A stretch of DNA of 64,000 nt from Cacajao melanocephalus (taxonomy: Eukaryota > Chordata > Mammalia > Primates > Pitheciidae): positions 1 through 64,000 of the forward strand of contig CAUYLG010047285.1 in the NCBI GenBank assembly GCA_963573385.1, written 5' to 3'. Both the position numbers and the translations under genes were made by a program. Of the stretch, positions 1 through 15,572 are shown one piece after another. The notes under the pieces were generated by a model. It saw nothing but the letters and a program-made list of their open reading frames with translations, was not told where the DNA came from and did not search any database. Numbering within the stretch: position 1 is the stretch's first letter; each line of letters starts with the position of its first letter.

Positions 1-433
1 CTGTTGTTAATCGGCCATCTTGGATCTCTCCGCCTGGTGATGAAGTTTTTTCTGTTTCTTAGTTTTCCTTTGGCGGACGCCCCTTCCCCGCAGAGCTGGA
101 CCTTCCCGGTTCAGCTGTGCTTACTGTGAAACTCTCAGTCCTCAGTGCTTCCAATTGCTGTTCTACTTGTGGGGATGGGACCAGCTGAGCCAGACTCAAA
201 GGGCCCCCTGTCCCGTATACTCCGCACCGAGAAGCGCCGTGCCGGGTTGCCGGCAAAATAGCCGCGCTGGCCAAAAAAGTCACGCTGGCGACCCTTGTGG
301 CTCCTCCGCCGGGAATCTCCCAGTCTATGGGCAACAAAAATTCGTCTGAAAGTGCGGCGTCCACTCACTCTCTGCGCTTTCACTGGGAGCTACAATCCTG
401 AGCTATTGTTAATCGGCCATCTTTGATCTCTCT
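1..433 (-). mobile_element. L1 5'UTR fragment with duplicated start, minus strand
   Basis: Read on the minus strand, the sequence begins near 433 with the L1 5'-end signature (..AAGATGGCCGATTAAC..), continues through text resembling primate L1 5'UTR (..GCTCCCAGTGAAAGCG.., ..GGAGATTCCCGGCGGAGGAG..), then repeats the start signature near 30 and runs off the left edge. The two starts lie 402 bp apart. CpG content is much higher than in the flanks. The subfamily looks older than the youngest L1PA. Confidence 0.8.
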
Positions 434-439
434 CTCTGG

Positions 440-592
440 GGACTCTTTTTAAAGAGCATTGTCACTTTCATGAAAGCTCCATCCTCATGACCTAAATACC
501 TCCCAAAAGTCCTACTTCCTACTGTCATCACATTGGTGATTATGTTTCTACATATGAATTTTAAGGGGACCATTCAGACCATAGCAGTTGTT
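440..592 (+). mobile_element. MaLR-type (MLT1/MST) LTR 3' fragment
   Basis: The text resembles the 3' half of MLT1-like LTRs: ..CTCATGACCTAAATACCTCC.., ..CACATTGGTGATTATG.., ..ACCATTCAGACCATAGCA. It abuts the 5' end of the minus-strand L1 at 433. Confidence 0.7.
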
Positions 593-1370
593 ATTAGTTT
601 TTTATTATAGCCACCCAAGTGGGTATGAAGTAGTATCTTCTTATCGTATTGAATTGTATTTCCATAGTAACTAATAATAATAAGCATTTTTTCATGTACT
701 TATTGGCTATTTGTGTAACTTTTGAGGGGAAATGTCTATTTAAATCCTTTACCCATTTTAAATTGGGTTATTTATCTTTTTTATTATTTGTAAGAGATCT
801 TTATATATTCTGGATACATGTCCCTTATCACTTCTATGATTTTCAGATATTTCTCTCATTCTGTGGACTGTCTTTCCATGTTCTTGATCGTGTCTTTTGA
901 AGTACAAAAGGCTTTTTTTGTTAATTTTAATTATATCAAATGTATCTATTTTTTTTTTCTTTAATCACTTGTACTCATATCCTAAACCTAAAAAGCTCTG
1001 CCTAATCCAAGGTCATTAATATTGACTCCTGTTTTTTTCCCAAGAGTTTTATAGTTTTGTGCTTACATGTAGGTTTATGATCAGTTTTGAGTTAATTTTT
1101 GTGTATGGTTTAAGAAAGTAATCCAGCTTTATTATTTTGCATATAGATACCCATTTTCAGCACCATTTGTTGAAAAAGCTACCATATCAATTGACCATAT
1201 ATGTGAGGGTTTATATCTGGACTGTAAATCTTCTACTGATAATGTCTTTTCTGATGATAGTACCACACTGTCTTGATTACTGTAGTGTTTTAGTAAGTTT
1301 TGAAATCAGGTAAGTGTGAGAGCTTTAACTTTGTTCTCCTTTTTCAAGATTTCTTTGACTTACCTGTTGA
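593..1370 (-). mobile_element. Old L1 (L1M) ORF2 3' region, minus strand
   Basis: Reverse-complement L1 ORF2 C-terminal text is recognisable throughout, such as ..TTTGCCCATTTTAAAATT.. like blocks and ..AGCACCATTTGTTGAAAA... It is diverged and indel-ridden, with no long open frame. Confidence 0.75.
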
Positions 1371-1929
1371 TTTTTCCAAAACCAGAGCACATCAAAAGAA
1401 AAACAAAAAGCAGCAGTAACCCTTTGTTTTAGCATATATATAATGTAAATAGTCTCTTGAAATTTGTTCTTAATGGATTATTTTTCAGGTACTATCCCTT
1501 GATTACATTAGACCTAGGTACTATGGTCAGATAGATCCTGAACATTTATGGGTTTTGGGTTTTTTTTTCTTGTATTTAGATGTTGAATCAATTAGATATC
1601 CTAAGTCCCTAATAGCTTCTACAAATTTGGGTCAGTAATCCCTCCTTTCATCCTATTATAGTTGAACATGTAAATATAGGAGAGAAAAAAAATGGCCTCA
1701 TTAGTTAGTTTTAATGAAACACTCATGTCATACAATTCACAGAAAGTTTTAAAATGGAAAGCTAGAATGATTGTCAGTGCTGTGGCAAATGGCTTGAATT
1801 TTGATAACTCATAAAATTCTGCAAGTCCTCCTTCAGTAACTATTTCCTTTCCATATTAGAAATTAAACACAGTCTAATCTTTTAAATTACAACCCAAAAA
1901 GCAGTTTTAGAAACATTTATGCTGTAAAA

Positions 1930-2035
1930 TGAGGGACCGTAACACAGCATTGACAACGCTAGACAGATCATCTAGACAGAAGAGCAACAAAAAACACTGG
2001 GCTTAAATTGGACTTTAGACCAAATGGACTAGCTG
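1930..2035 (+). mobile_element. L1 ORF2 endonuclease-region fragment
   Basis: About 100 bp resemble the L1 ORF2 endonuclease segment (..TAGACAGATCATCTAGACAG.., ..GACTTTAGACCAAATGGAC..). It stops abruptly at the LTR-like sequence on its right. Confidence 0.55.
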
Positions 2036-2039
2036 TACA

Positions 2040-2200
2040 GGAGACCAGAGTTTTATTATTATTCATATAAATCTCCCCAAATTTGGGGATTGGAATTTTT
2101 AAAGATAATTTCGTGGATAGGGAGTAGGAAAGTGGGAAGAGCTGATTGGTCAGGTCAGAGATGAAATCATAGTGAGTTGAATTTGTCTTCTTGTGCTACT
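2040..2200 (-). mobile_element. LTR-like fragment, unclassified
   Basis: Minus-strand text with a TAATAAAA-type polyadenylation signal and a GATTGGTCAGGTCAGAGATG block resembles a retroviral LTR, but I cannot name the family. Confidence 0.35.
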
Positions 2201-2201
2201 A

Positions 2202-4800
<2,599 letters not shown>

Positions 4801-4849
4801 TGTCAAAGAGATTTCCATACTCCAATGTTACATCAAGTTAAAAAATCTT

Positions 4850-5130
4850 TTACACAGCAAAGGGGTGGTTAATGGATGCAAAAATATAGTAAGATTGATT
4901 AAGATGTATTTGATAGCACAACTGAGTGATACAGTCAACAATAATTGTACATTTTAAAGTAACTAATAGTATATAATTGGATTGTTTGTAACACAAAGAG
5001 AAGATAAATGCTTGAGGTAATTGATGTCCATTTGCCCTGATAGCACTATTACACATCGTATCAAAGTATGTACCCCTTAAATATGTACACATACTATGTA
5101 TCCACAAAAAATAATTAAGAAAAAAAAATA
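4850..5130 (+). mobile_element. L1MA-type 3'UTR end
   Basis: Text matches the L1MA 3' terminus (..GATAGCACAACTGAGTGA.., ..GATAAATGCTTGAGG.., ..ACTATGTATCCACAAAAA) and ends A-rich. It follows the 5' region above with ORF1 and nearly all of ORF2 missing. Confidence 0.75.
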
Positions 5131-6660
5131 CTACTGAGCTATAGTAACCAAAACAGTATAGCACTGGTTTAAAAACAGATACATAGACAATGGAACAGAA
5201 TAGAGAGCCCAGAAATAACCCATCTACAGTGAACTCATTTTTGACAAAGGTGCCAAAAACATAGATTGCAGAAAGGACAGTTTCTTCAACAAATGATGCT
5301 AGGAAAACAGGATATCCATATGCAGAAGCATGAAACTAGACCTGTATCTCTTACCATATACAAAAATCAAATCAAAATGGATTAAAGACTTAAATCTAAG
5401 ACCTCAAACTATAAACTTCTAGAAGAAAACATTGGGAAAACTCTCTAAAGCATTGGTCTGGGCAAAGATTTCTTGAATATATCCCAAAAGCTCAGCCAAC
5501 CAGAGCAAAAATGGACAGATGGGATTGTATCAAATTAAAAAGCTTCTGTACAGCGAAGGAAACAACAAAGTCAGGAGAAACTGCACAATATTGGAGAACA
5601 TATTTACAAACTGTCATCTGACAAGGGATTGGTAACCAGAATATGTAAGGAGTTCAGACAACTCTACTGGAAAAAATATTAACCTCATTAAAAAATGAAC
5701 AAAAGATCTGAGTAGACATTTCTCAAAAGAGACATACAAAAGCTGAATTGGGTACATGAAAAGGTGTTCAACATAATTAATCATCAGAGAAGTGCAAATC
5801 AAAACTACAATGAGGTATCTTCATCTCACCCCAGTTAAAATGGCTTTTATGCAAAAGTCAAGCAATAAAAAATCCTGGGAAGGATGTGGAGAAAGGGGAA
5901 CTCTCATACACTGTGGGAACATAAATTAATACGGCCACTATGAAAAACAGTTTGAAGGTTGCTCAAAAAACTAAAAACCATACAATCCAGCAATCCTACT
6001 CCTAGATGTATACCCAAAGTAAAGGAAATCAGTATATCAAACATAATCTGCACTTCCATGTTTGTTGCAGCAGTGTTCACAATTGCCACGGTTTAAAAGC
6101 AACCTAAGTGTCCATCAACAGACGAATAGCTAGAGAAAGTGTGATAGATATACACAATGGAATAGTATTCAGGCGTAAAATAAATGAGATCCTGTCATTT
6201 GCAACAACATGGATGGAATTGGATGACGTTAAGTGAAATAAGCTAGCACAGAAACACAAACCACATGTTCTCCCTCATTTGTGGCAGCTAAAAATTAAAA
6301 CAAGTAAACTCATGAAGATAAGAATAGAATGACAGTTACCAGAGGCTAGGAAGGGTAGTGGTAACGGAAAGGTGAGGATAGTTAAAGGGTATAAAAATAT
6401 AGTTAGATAGAGGGAATAAGATGTAGTGTTTGATAGCATAACAGGGTGACTACAATAAACAAAAATCTATTGTACATTTAAAAAATAAATAGTAGAATTA
6501 GAATATTTGTAACAGAAAGAAATGATAAATACTTGAGGTGAATGGATATCCCATTTCCCCTAATGTGATTCTTATGCACCATATGCCGGTATCAAAATAT
6601 CTTATGTACCCTATAAATATACACATATACTATTTACCCATAAAAATTTAAAATTTTAAA
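5131..6660 (+). mobile_element. L1MA-type ORF2 C-terminal part and 3'UTR
   Basis: Sense L1 ORF2 3' text (..CAATGGAACAGAATAGAGAG.., ..AATGGATTAAAGACTTAAAT..) is followed by an L1MA 3'UTR with the same landmarks as the preceding copy. Stops and indels interrupt the frame. Confidence 0.85.
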
Positions 6661-8850
6661 AAGGATAATTTCAGTAGGTGCTGAAAGAGCATTCAGTACA
6701 ATTCAGCATCCCTTCATGATAAAAGCTCTCAACAAGCTAGGAATGGAAGAAACATACCTCAAAATAATAAGTGCAGTATATGGCAAACCCATAGCCAATG
6801 TTATATCAAATAGGGAAAAATTGACAGCATTTCCCCCTAAGAAATAGAACATGTATCCCTACTTTCACCAGGGTTACTCAACTTGGTAGTGTAAGTTCTA
6901 GTTGTAGCTGTCAGGAATGACAAGAAATAAAAGGTATCCAAATTGGAAAATAGGAAGTTAAATTATTTCTGCTTGCTTGTGATAAGTGCTAAAGATGTCT
7001 AGATTTCAGTACAGTTGCAGGATATAAGTAACATACAAAAATTAGTAGCATTTCTCTATACCAATAACAGTCAAGCTGAGAACCAAATCAAGAAGTCAAT
7101 CCCACTTATGATAGCTACCAAAATCAAAACAAAATAAAATAAAATACCTAGGAATACATGTAACCAAGGAGGTAAAAGGTCTCTGGGAAAACTACAAAAC
7201 ACTGATGAAAGAAATTGTAGATGACACAAATGAATGGGAAAACATCCCATGCTCATGAGTTGAAAGAATCCATGTCATTAAATTGACCATACTGCCCAAG
7301 GCAATCTACAGATTCAATGCAATTCCTATCAGAATATCAATGTCATTTTTCACAAAATTAGAAAAAAAGATTTTAAAATTCACATGGAACCACAAAAGAA
7401 CCTGAATAGCCAAAGCAATTTCTAAGCTAAAAGGACAAAGCTGGAAACATCACATTACCTAACTTCAGATTATAATACAAGGCTACTAGCAGTAACCAAA
7501 AAGCAATGATATTGGTATAAAAATAGACACATAGATCAATAAAACAGAATAGACAACCCAGAAATAAAGCCACATACCTACATTCAACTGATCTTTTACA
7601 AAGTTGACAAAAGTATACACTACAGAAGGACACCCTATTTAATCGATGGTAACAATGCTGGGAAAATTATATAGCCATATCCAGAAGAGTGAAACTGGAC
7701 CCATATCTATCACCATATACAAAAATTAACTCAATATGGATTAAAGACTTAAATGTAAGAACCTGAAACTACAAAAATTCTAGAAGAAAGCCTAGGAAAA
7801 AATCTTTTGGACATTGGCGTAGGCAAAGATTTCGTGACTAAGACCTCAAAAGCAAATGCAACAAAAACAAAGACAAATGGAACTTAATTGAACTAAAAAG
7901 TTTCTGTACAGTAAAAGAAATAATTAGCAGAATAAACAGACAACCTATGGAATGGGAAAAAATACTTGCAAACTGTGTATCTAACAAAGGACTAATACCA
8001 GAATCCACAAGGAACTCAAAAAATAACCCCATTAAAAATGCAGACAGAGGACATAGACATTTTTCAAAAGAAGACATACAAATGGCCAAAAAGCATATGA
8101 GAAAAAAACATGTTCTCTAGTCATCAGAGAAGTGAAAATTAAAATCAAAATGCAATACCATCTTATACAAGTCAGAATGGCTATTATTAAAAAGACAAAA
8201 AATTATAGGTGTTGGTAAGGATGCATAGAAAATGGGAATGTAAATTAGTACAACCATTGTGGAAAACATTTGAACATTTGTCAAAGAATTAAAAATAGAA
8301 CTATCATTTGATATGGCAGTCCCGCTACTATCTACCCAAAGGAAAAGAAATCATGTATAAAAATACATGCACTCATATGTTTATCACAATACTATTTAGA
8401 ATATCACAGAAATGGAATCACCCTAAGTGTCTATCAGTGGATGATTAGATGAAGAAAATATACTGTTACATACCATGGAATACTACTCAGCCATAAAAAA
8501 GAATGGAATTATTTATTTTACAGCAACATGGATGGAACTGGAGGCCATTATCTTAATTGAAATATCTCGGAAACAGAAAGTCAAATACCACACATTCTCA
8601 CTTGTAAGTGGGAACTAAATAATATATACATATGGATGCAGAGAGCAGAATAATGGACATTGGAAACTCAGGTGGGTGGGTGGGATGAGGAACTACCTAA
8701 TGGGTACAATATACACTGCTCAGATAAATGTACACTGTTCTAGAATTTTTGTAGTTTCAGATTCTTTACACCAAAAGCTTCACCACTGTGAAATATATCC
8801 ACATAACAAAACTGCACTGGTACTCACAAATATGTTTTTTAAAGTAAGGA
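6661..8850 (+). mobile_element. L1PB/L1PA-type ORF2 3' half and 3'UTR
   Basis: Sense L1 ORF2 from the reverse transcriptase region onward, interrupted by stops. A 3'UTR follows whose tail (..TATCCACATAACAAAACTGC..) is of the L1P type, unlike its left neighbour. A G-rich tract lies at 8671-8690. Confidence 0.85.
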
Positions 8851-10004
8851 AGATGTATACTGTAATAGTGTTTCTGTGTAAATAATATGTACATCCTATG
8901 AGAGTGAGCTATTAAGCCTGATGGAAATATATTTCTAAATATTTTACCATATTTCTCATAATAAGCAGTTCTCCCTTCTAGGTTCTCTGCTTATGTAACC
9001 TATTGATGTTTTAAGTACAGTATTTTTTGTTATAATTTAAATTGCAGTATACTTCTGTTCACTAAATTAGACCCATTGACATTCTTGATATCAGTGACTT
9101 TTACTTCTTTAAAATTAAAACAGAGAAGTTAGTAGACATAAATTTAGATATATGCAGAGATAAGTAAAAAGAGCAGAAAAAGGTTAGATGTATTTTACCT
9201 AACCAGTTATTCTTTTAAATATCATATACATACATAGTTTTCTTTATTACTGTTTTCTTTTACAATATCTGAAGACCTCTGTTTATGTCACCTGTTGCCT
9301 AATTTTATTAACCTGGATTAGAATTTATGATCATGTGATTTGTTGATATGCACTAACCTACACTTTCTATTTCTAACCTTGATATGTGCATTAAACATAA
9401 TTTTTTATGATTCAGTAGTTTAAAGCCTCATAATATACAGTTATTTATATAATTATGTAAAAATTCATCAGGTAATTATGAATCATTTTCACAAAGGAAA
9501 TGTAATGTGTTCCACCTTCTGTTAACTAGGAAAAGTAGCACAAATCCTGGCTTTTTTTTTCTACTTTGAATACCTAGTTTATTGGCACAGAAAACATCAA
9601 ATTATATATATTTTGAATAAATGTTTGTTTACAATGTCCAAATAATATTTGTTCTCCTGTCTACTCTTCTTTTCTAGCCTTCCCTTCAGAAACTTCTTGT
9701 TCTTAGCTTTCTGATTTCTTAGTGACTACTCTTCTCCTGGACATTTTGGCTTATGGACCTTCAAGTCATCATTTCTTTCTGTCAGTTATTCCTTTACTCC
9801 TACCCTAAGACAGTGACAACAGTCAGCACATACATTGTTTTGGGATCAATCCATAGATTCTGAGTGCCGGGGCAACTGGGTAAAGGTGACAGAGAATGCC
9901 AGTTGAAACTGCAACCACCCTTCTCCCTTACCGGGGCTCTATATTATTGTGACCTCTTAGATCCTCTTCTCACTAAGCTCCATTCCATGGTTGTTGTGGA
10001 AACG
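8851..10004. other. Intronic stretch without recognised feature
   Basis: AT-rich unique-looking sequence. No splice-bounded frame or repeat was recognised. Confidence 0.5.
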
Positions 10005-10450
10005 TTAGTTTTCTAGGGCTGTCATAGCATAGTGTCATAAACTGAGTGGCTTAAACACACAAGTTTTGTGATCTAGCCTCACAGTTCTGGAGGCTGGTAG
10101 TCTGAGATCAAGGCATCAGCAGGATTGATTTCTTCTCAGGGCTGTGAGGGGGAATAAGTTCAATGCCCCTCTCCTACCTTGGGTGATTTGCTGGCAACCT
10201 TTGGCATTCCTTATAGTGTATCATCCCAACCTCTGCTGTCACCTTTACATGGTGTTCTCCTTTATACTGTGTCTCTGTGTCCAAATTTTTCCTTTTTGTA
10301 AGGATATCAGTCATATTGGATTATGACCTCTAATTACCTCATTTTAACTTGATTACCTCTGTAAAGACCTTGTTTCCAAATAAGGTCATATTCTGAATAC
10401 AGTGGGTTGGGACTTCTTATCTTTTTAGGGAGACACAATTCAATGCATAT
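10005..10450 (+). mobile_element. MLT1 LTR (ERVL-MaLR)
   Basis: A near-complete MLT1-type LTR: ..TTTTCTAGGGCTGTCATAGC.., ..CACAGTTCTGGAGGCTGG.., ..AATTACCTCATTTTAACTTG.., ending near ..ACACAATTCAATGCATA. Confidence 0.85.
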
Positions 10451-10651
10451 TATTGGACATCTTATAACAGCCAATATCAGAGCATCCAAAACTGGGACAC
10501 TCACCTTCTTCCTTTGATAAGCATGGCTTCACAACTGAAGGAAGGGGAAGTCTTCTCTTAACCTTCTTTGTCCTTTATGCTCTTACTAAAGAATGTCCAG
10601 GTAGTTCTCAAAAATATGATGGTCCAGGGACTACATTGGTATACAAGGTAA

Positions 10652-11201
<550 letters not shown>

Positions 11202-11280
11202 TCAGTTTGTACAGAAGAGGTAGGCAGTGAAGACACTGACTGGAGCAGATTATTTGTAAGCAGGACTTTTCTGTCTTGTT

Positions 11281-11362
11281 CTCCTTGGTGTCTTCAGTGT
11301 CTATCCAAATGCTTGGCATAAAGTCAGCACTGAATAAATACTGATTTAATGAATGACTATTA
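11281..11362 (+). mobile_element. L2/MIR 3'-end fragment
   Basis: It carries the shared L2/MIR tail: ..GCTTGGCATAAAGTCAGCAC.. followed by TGAATAAATACTGATTTAAT. Confidence 0.6.
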
Positions 11363-11424
11363 GAAAAGCAGAACAAACAATGTTGGTTAGTGAGAAAAGA
11401 AAAAGGACATTTATCTTAGGAATG

Positions 11425-11870
11425 CAAGTTCTTTTAATTATTAGGCTCCACAGAGACACTTAAATGAGACTGCAATCATGCCCTGCTACCCACTTTGAGT
11501 TAAGTATTCATCTCCTGAAACTGCTTGCTCTTGCCACAAGTACCTATAAATAACCTAATCATGCCACACTGGACACTATAACCCATACCCTATAGTTTAG
11601 CAATGTATAACCAATCACTGATCAATTTTTTTTTATAAGCCAATGAGAATTCCTGACAAACAACTTTGTATCAGTCCACTTACCCCTTTTTTGCCTTTAA
11701 AAATCCACTTGTAATTGCTGCTAAGCATTGGGTATATTCAGGGCACCTTAAATCTGTGCTCCTGGGTTGCAGTCTTCACGTTTGGCACAAATGAGCTCTC
11801 TACTTATATTAATTTTGTCTCAGTTTCTTTCTTTAGGTCAACATTAGCTGGAGTAGAGTCAGATTAAAAT
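11425..11870 (+). mobile_element. Probable solo ERV1-type LTR
   Basis: LTR-like organisation: a CCAATCACTG/CCAATGAGAA CCAAT-box zone, a TTTAAAAATCC TATA-like box, an R/U5-like block with a degraded polyadenylation signal (ACAAATGAGCTCTCTAC), then GTCTCAGTTTCTTT. I did not identify internal retroviral genes or the family. Confidence 0.5.
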
Positions 11871-12059
11871 AGGTGCAGCAAAGTTCAAACATGATGGAAT
11901 ATGGTACAACTATAAAATTTTGAGATAGCAGATTGACATGAGCAAATTGTATTAGGAAGATTAGTCTGAGAGTAACATAAAGGCAGGATGAATTCAAGCT
12001 GAGAGTGCTGGAATTCTCCGAAATCAATAATAAGCTGGAACCTTTTGAAAATAATATTG

Positions 12060-12580
12060 GTGTTGAAGCAGGAGCAGCCATGAGAAACAGACCTCTCGGA
12101 CACCGAACTAGAAAAGGAAGGGGTTTTATTATTACGGCCTGGGAACAAGGCTTTGTGGTTTGTCCAAACGGCCAAGCTCCCCTAACAAGGAGAAGCTCTG
12201 CCTTTATATAGGCTTATACTCTAGATATTACACGTGAAGGGATCTTAGGTTTATAGCCTTAGAAATTACAAAAGAAAGAGTCTTAGGTTTACAGCTTTAG
12301 AAATCACACATGAAACGGTCTTGGGTTTACAGTTTTAGGAATTACATGTGAAAGGTTTCTGGTCCCTGGATGGAGGAGTGGGGTGGGGGTTTGATCTTGT
12401 TTAAGTAAAAACAGTGTCTTCTGGAGAGATTCCCCCATACCACGCCTGCTATCTTATAGAAAGGTGATTTAGGAGGCACCAGTTGGCCAGCCTTTTCTTT
12501 TATTGAAATGCAGTGTGGAAGTCAAGGGGGATGTGATCCTAGATGCCTGAGTCTCCTTCCTCAGTATGAGGCAACGAAGA
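12060..12580 (-). mobile_element. Probable ERV LTR, minus strand
   Basis: On the minus strand a TATATAAAGG box (12201-12210) is followed about 75 nt later by an AATAAA signal (12125-12130) and a U5-like end near 12060, the spacing expected of TATA and poly(A) in an LTR. Upstream of the TATA box lie three exact-length 38-bp tandem units plus a partial one, in the U3 position. The right boundary is approximate. Confidence 0.55.
12211..12349. repeat. 38-bp tandem repeat, about 3.6 copies
   Basis: Units at 12236-12273, 12274-12311 and 12312-12349 share GAA..GTCTTAGGTTTACAG-like text and differ at several bases each. A partial unit precedes them at about 12211-12235. Confidence 0.85.
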
Positions 12581-12671
12581 TGTGAAGTTGGAAATAGAAG
12601 ACAGACAAATCCAAGAGATACATGTTGAATCATTGAGCACCTATCATGTTATATGACTGAATGTTTTTTCA

Positions 12672-13130
<459 letters not shown>

Positions 13131-13367
13131 TTAATTTCCACCTTGGAGAGCTGGGTAATAATTTATCTTTTATGAAAAGTATGAGTCAAGAATCTGTGCT
13201 GCTGGTTGTCAGGGAAATAAGAAAATTTAATGTCTTTCCAAGATGACTGCAGTACATGCAGGTAGTCTCAGGATATGCCTATTGATCATGACTGCAGATA
13301 CAGGCTGGCTCATCTAGGAGAGTGGATGTGGCTCTGAATAGGGGGTGGGGTTTGAGGGGAGCAAAGG

Positions 13368-13417
13368 TTTTTTTTTTTCCCCCCATGAGGAGCAAAGTTT
13401 TTTTTTTTTTCCCCCCC
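13368..13417. repeat. Paired T/C homopolymer tracts
   Basis: T11-C6 at 13368-13384 and T13-C7 at 13398-13417 are separated by a short AGCAAAG-containing spacer. The AGCAAAG also precedes the first tract, so this is a duplicated unit of about 30 bp. Confidence 0.85.
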
Positions 13418-13421
13418 TTGA

Positions 13422-14869
13422 GGAGAAAAGCAAGCATTAAAATCTCAGGAGACTCAATTAAGGGTCAGAAGAATGAACAAATGCTGAAACAAAGCAGGGA
13501 AAAACAGAATCGTAAAACAACTAAACTAGGAGAGATTTTTAAAATAGAAAGAGCTTTTTTCCAATTTTAATAATATATTTCTAATAATACATCAATAAAT
13601 GAAATTACATGACACCAAAAAGTATAAAGAAAAAGGGAAGAAAATTACTGTATAAATCTACCACCCAGAGATAATCACTATTAATCTTTCAGTATCTATT
13701 CAGACTTTTCTGTGCATATGTATGTTAACATATATGTTTATATGTGTATATAAACATATTTTAAGTGGGATCATTCCATAAATTCTGTTTCCTAGTCTGA
13801 TTATATTAGGTTTAATCTCATATATCTTGGTTCATTTAGCTATGCATTAAAAGATGATAGTCATCATTTTTGGTGACTATTTAAAGTTCCCTGAATTCTT
13901 AGCTCTTCTTTTCCATCTTGTACATGGGACACCTTCTTACTTTTTCTCTCCAGGGACTTCTCTTCATGGAAGAAATTTGCCTTGTAAAACACAATCTGGA
14001 TTGACGTATCTTTTCTTACCAAGTTATCAGTGCTCTTGGTTCTGCCTGTCACTTCTATCCTATTGATTCTTTTGTGTGTTCTCCAGCCTGTACTGTTAAC
14101 TCCAAATTCTACCTGCCTAGACTGAATTTCGCCTTCTTTTCTCATTCATGGTTAACACTAGTTGTGGTCCAAAAACTGTCATCCTAGCATTCACAGACCA
14201 AAGGTCCAACTGTTCTGAGCTGCTTTGAGTCCTTCCAGCTAAAGTCTTGGGTTCTCCACAGTTTTCTGTCTAAAGTAATTTTATGTTCCTAGGATGGGCT
14301 GAGGCAGCAGGGCACTTCATTACTGATCTTTTCCTCTTTGTGTTTTAAGCAATAAATACATAGGTCCAATAAACAAAATGAGTAATAAAATAATTGCTTT
14401 AATACTCAAAAATAGGGGTTCCCTCTTAAACTATGTTAGTAGATGTGACTTTGTACCGTGTTAAATGAGGTATTTGATCCCTTTCATGCCTCGGGGATTG
14501 GAAGAGAGAGGTCTACTTAGTAAATGCGTAAACCAGATAGCTCTATAAGGATAGCTTTGCAAACTTAGTTGATAGGAGAAAGTGGGAGAGAGTCCTGAAA
14601 AAAAGGGATGTGGATAATGTGTTCAAGCACAACGGGTCAAAGAGAAGGAAACAAGAGACAGCGTTGAGAGTAGTGCTTTTCAGGCACCCTACCCTGATAA
14701 TGTTTTTATTTTTTAACCTCTGCTCCTCTTGTGGGGAGAGGTGAACAAAGATAGAAAAGCTTCCTCCCTAGCCCTCCCTAGTGGTGGAAGTGTTGCTAAG
14801 AATGCTGGTGTGAGCTGCAAAAAGAGTGCCCCTCTCAGCAATAAACACCAATTTGTATCCAAATTATCC
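13422..14869. other. Intronic stretch without recognised gene
   Basis: AT-rich sequence. Around 13590-13850 it resembles a common ancient interspersed repeat (..CCACCCAGAGATAATCAC..) that I cannot classify. Nothing else was recognised. Confidence 0.4.
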
Positions 14870-15180
14870 TGCATCTTCTACCAGTCTCCCTTCTTTAAGC
14901 CAGCGGTCATCACATTGTTCCCATGTTTTAAAACCTATTGCCTCCTGTTTTCTTTTTCAACAAATATCAACTTTTATGCCTACTTTTCTAGCTTCTGATT
15001 TCCACCTACCTTTATTTCTCACTAACCTTCATATTGATCAGGTCTTTTTGTTTGCATTTCTTGTTTCTTCCTCTCTTCCAATCATATAAATCTGCCTAGC
15101 CTTCAAAAACCAACTTGAGGAAGGATCTACACTTGGAGCTTTCCTCTACTTGTCAGACCCACGGTGAATTTTTTCTTCTC
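14870..15180 (+). mobile_element. L2 fragment
   Basis: Pyrimidine-rich text in the style of the L2 3' region (..CCTAGCCTTCAAAAACCAAC.., ..GGAGCTTTCCTCTAC..). Confidence 0.5.
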
Positions 15181-15572
15181 TCAGTTTGCTGCATGTTTAT
15201 GTGCTAAATTTAATGATTTTTAACTGTAATCCCAGAGATGCCTCAGATCCAAGGAGCCTCACTGGGGATGGACAATTGGAACAGATGGCACGCTTAAGCC
15301 TCCCTGTACCCTCTTTAACCAAAAAGTCTCTGCTCGTATAGGTTTTATATAATGGGATTTTGTGTGAGATAATTCGGAAGAAAGTCCCATAACTTAAAAA
15401 AGTGTTTAAGAAATGTTGCTCTCTAATTATAATACCAACTCATTTGTCACTCAGTCAATGAAATACTGTTACTTGCATTTTTGTTTTACATATATATGTT
15501 TTGCCTCATAAATTACACTGGAGGCTCCTTCAAATTAGTTACCTTTCTTTTCCCCAATAGGGAAGGATTCTA

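Noticed and set aside
59..383. Overlapping open frames of about 100 codons in CpG-rich sequence, suggesting a promoter and first exon
   Set aside because: The sequence is a minus-strand L1 5'UTR. No host exon or splice site was found there.
12211..12349. Short regularly repeated units as a possible CRISPR array
   Set aside because: The 38-bp units are directly adjacent with no unique spacers, in a vertebrate LTR context.
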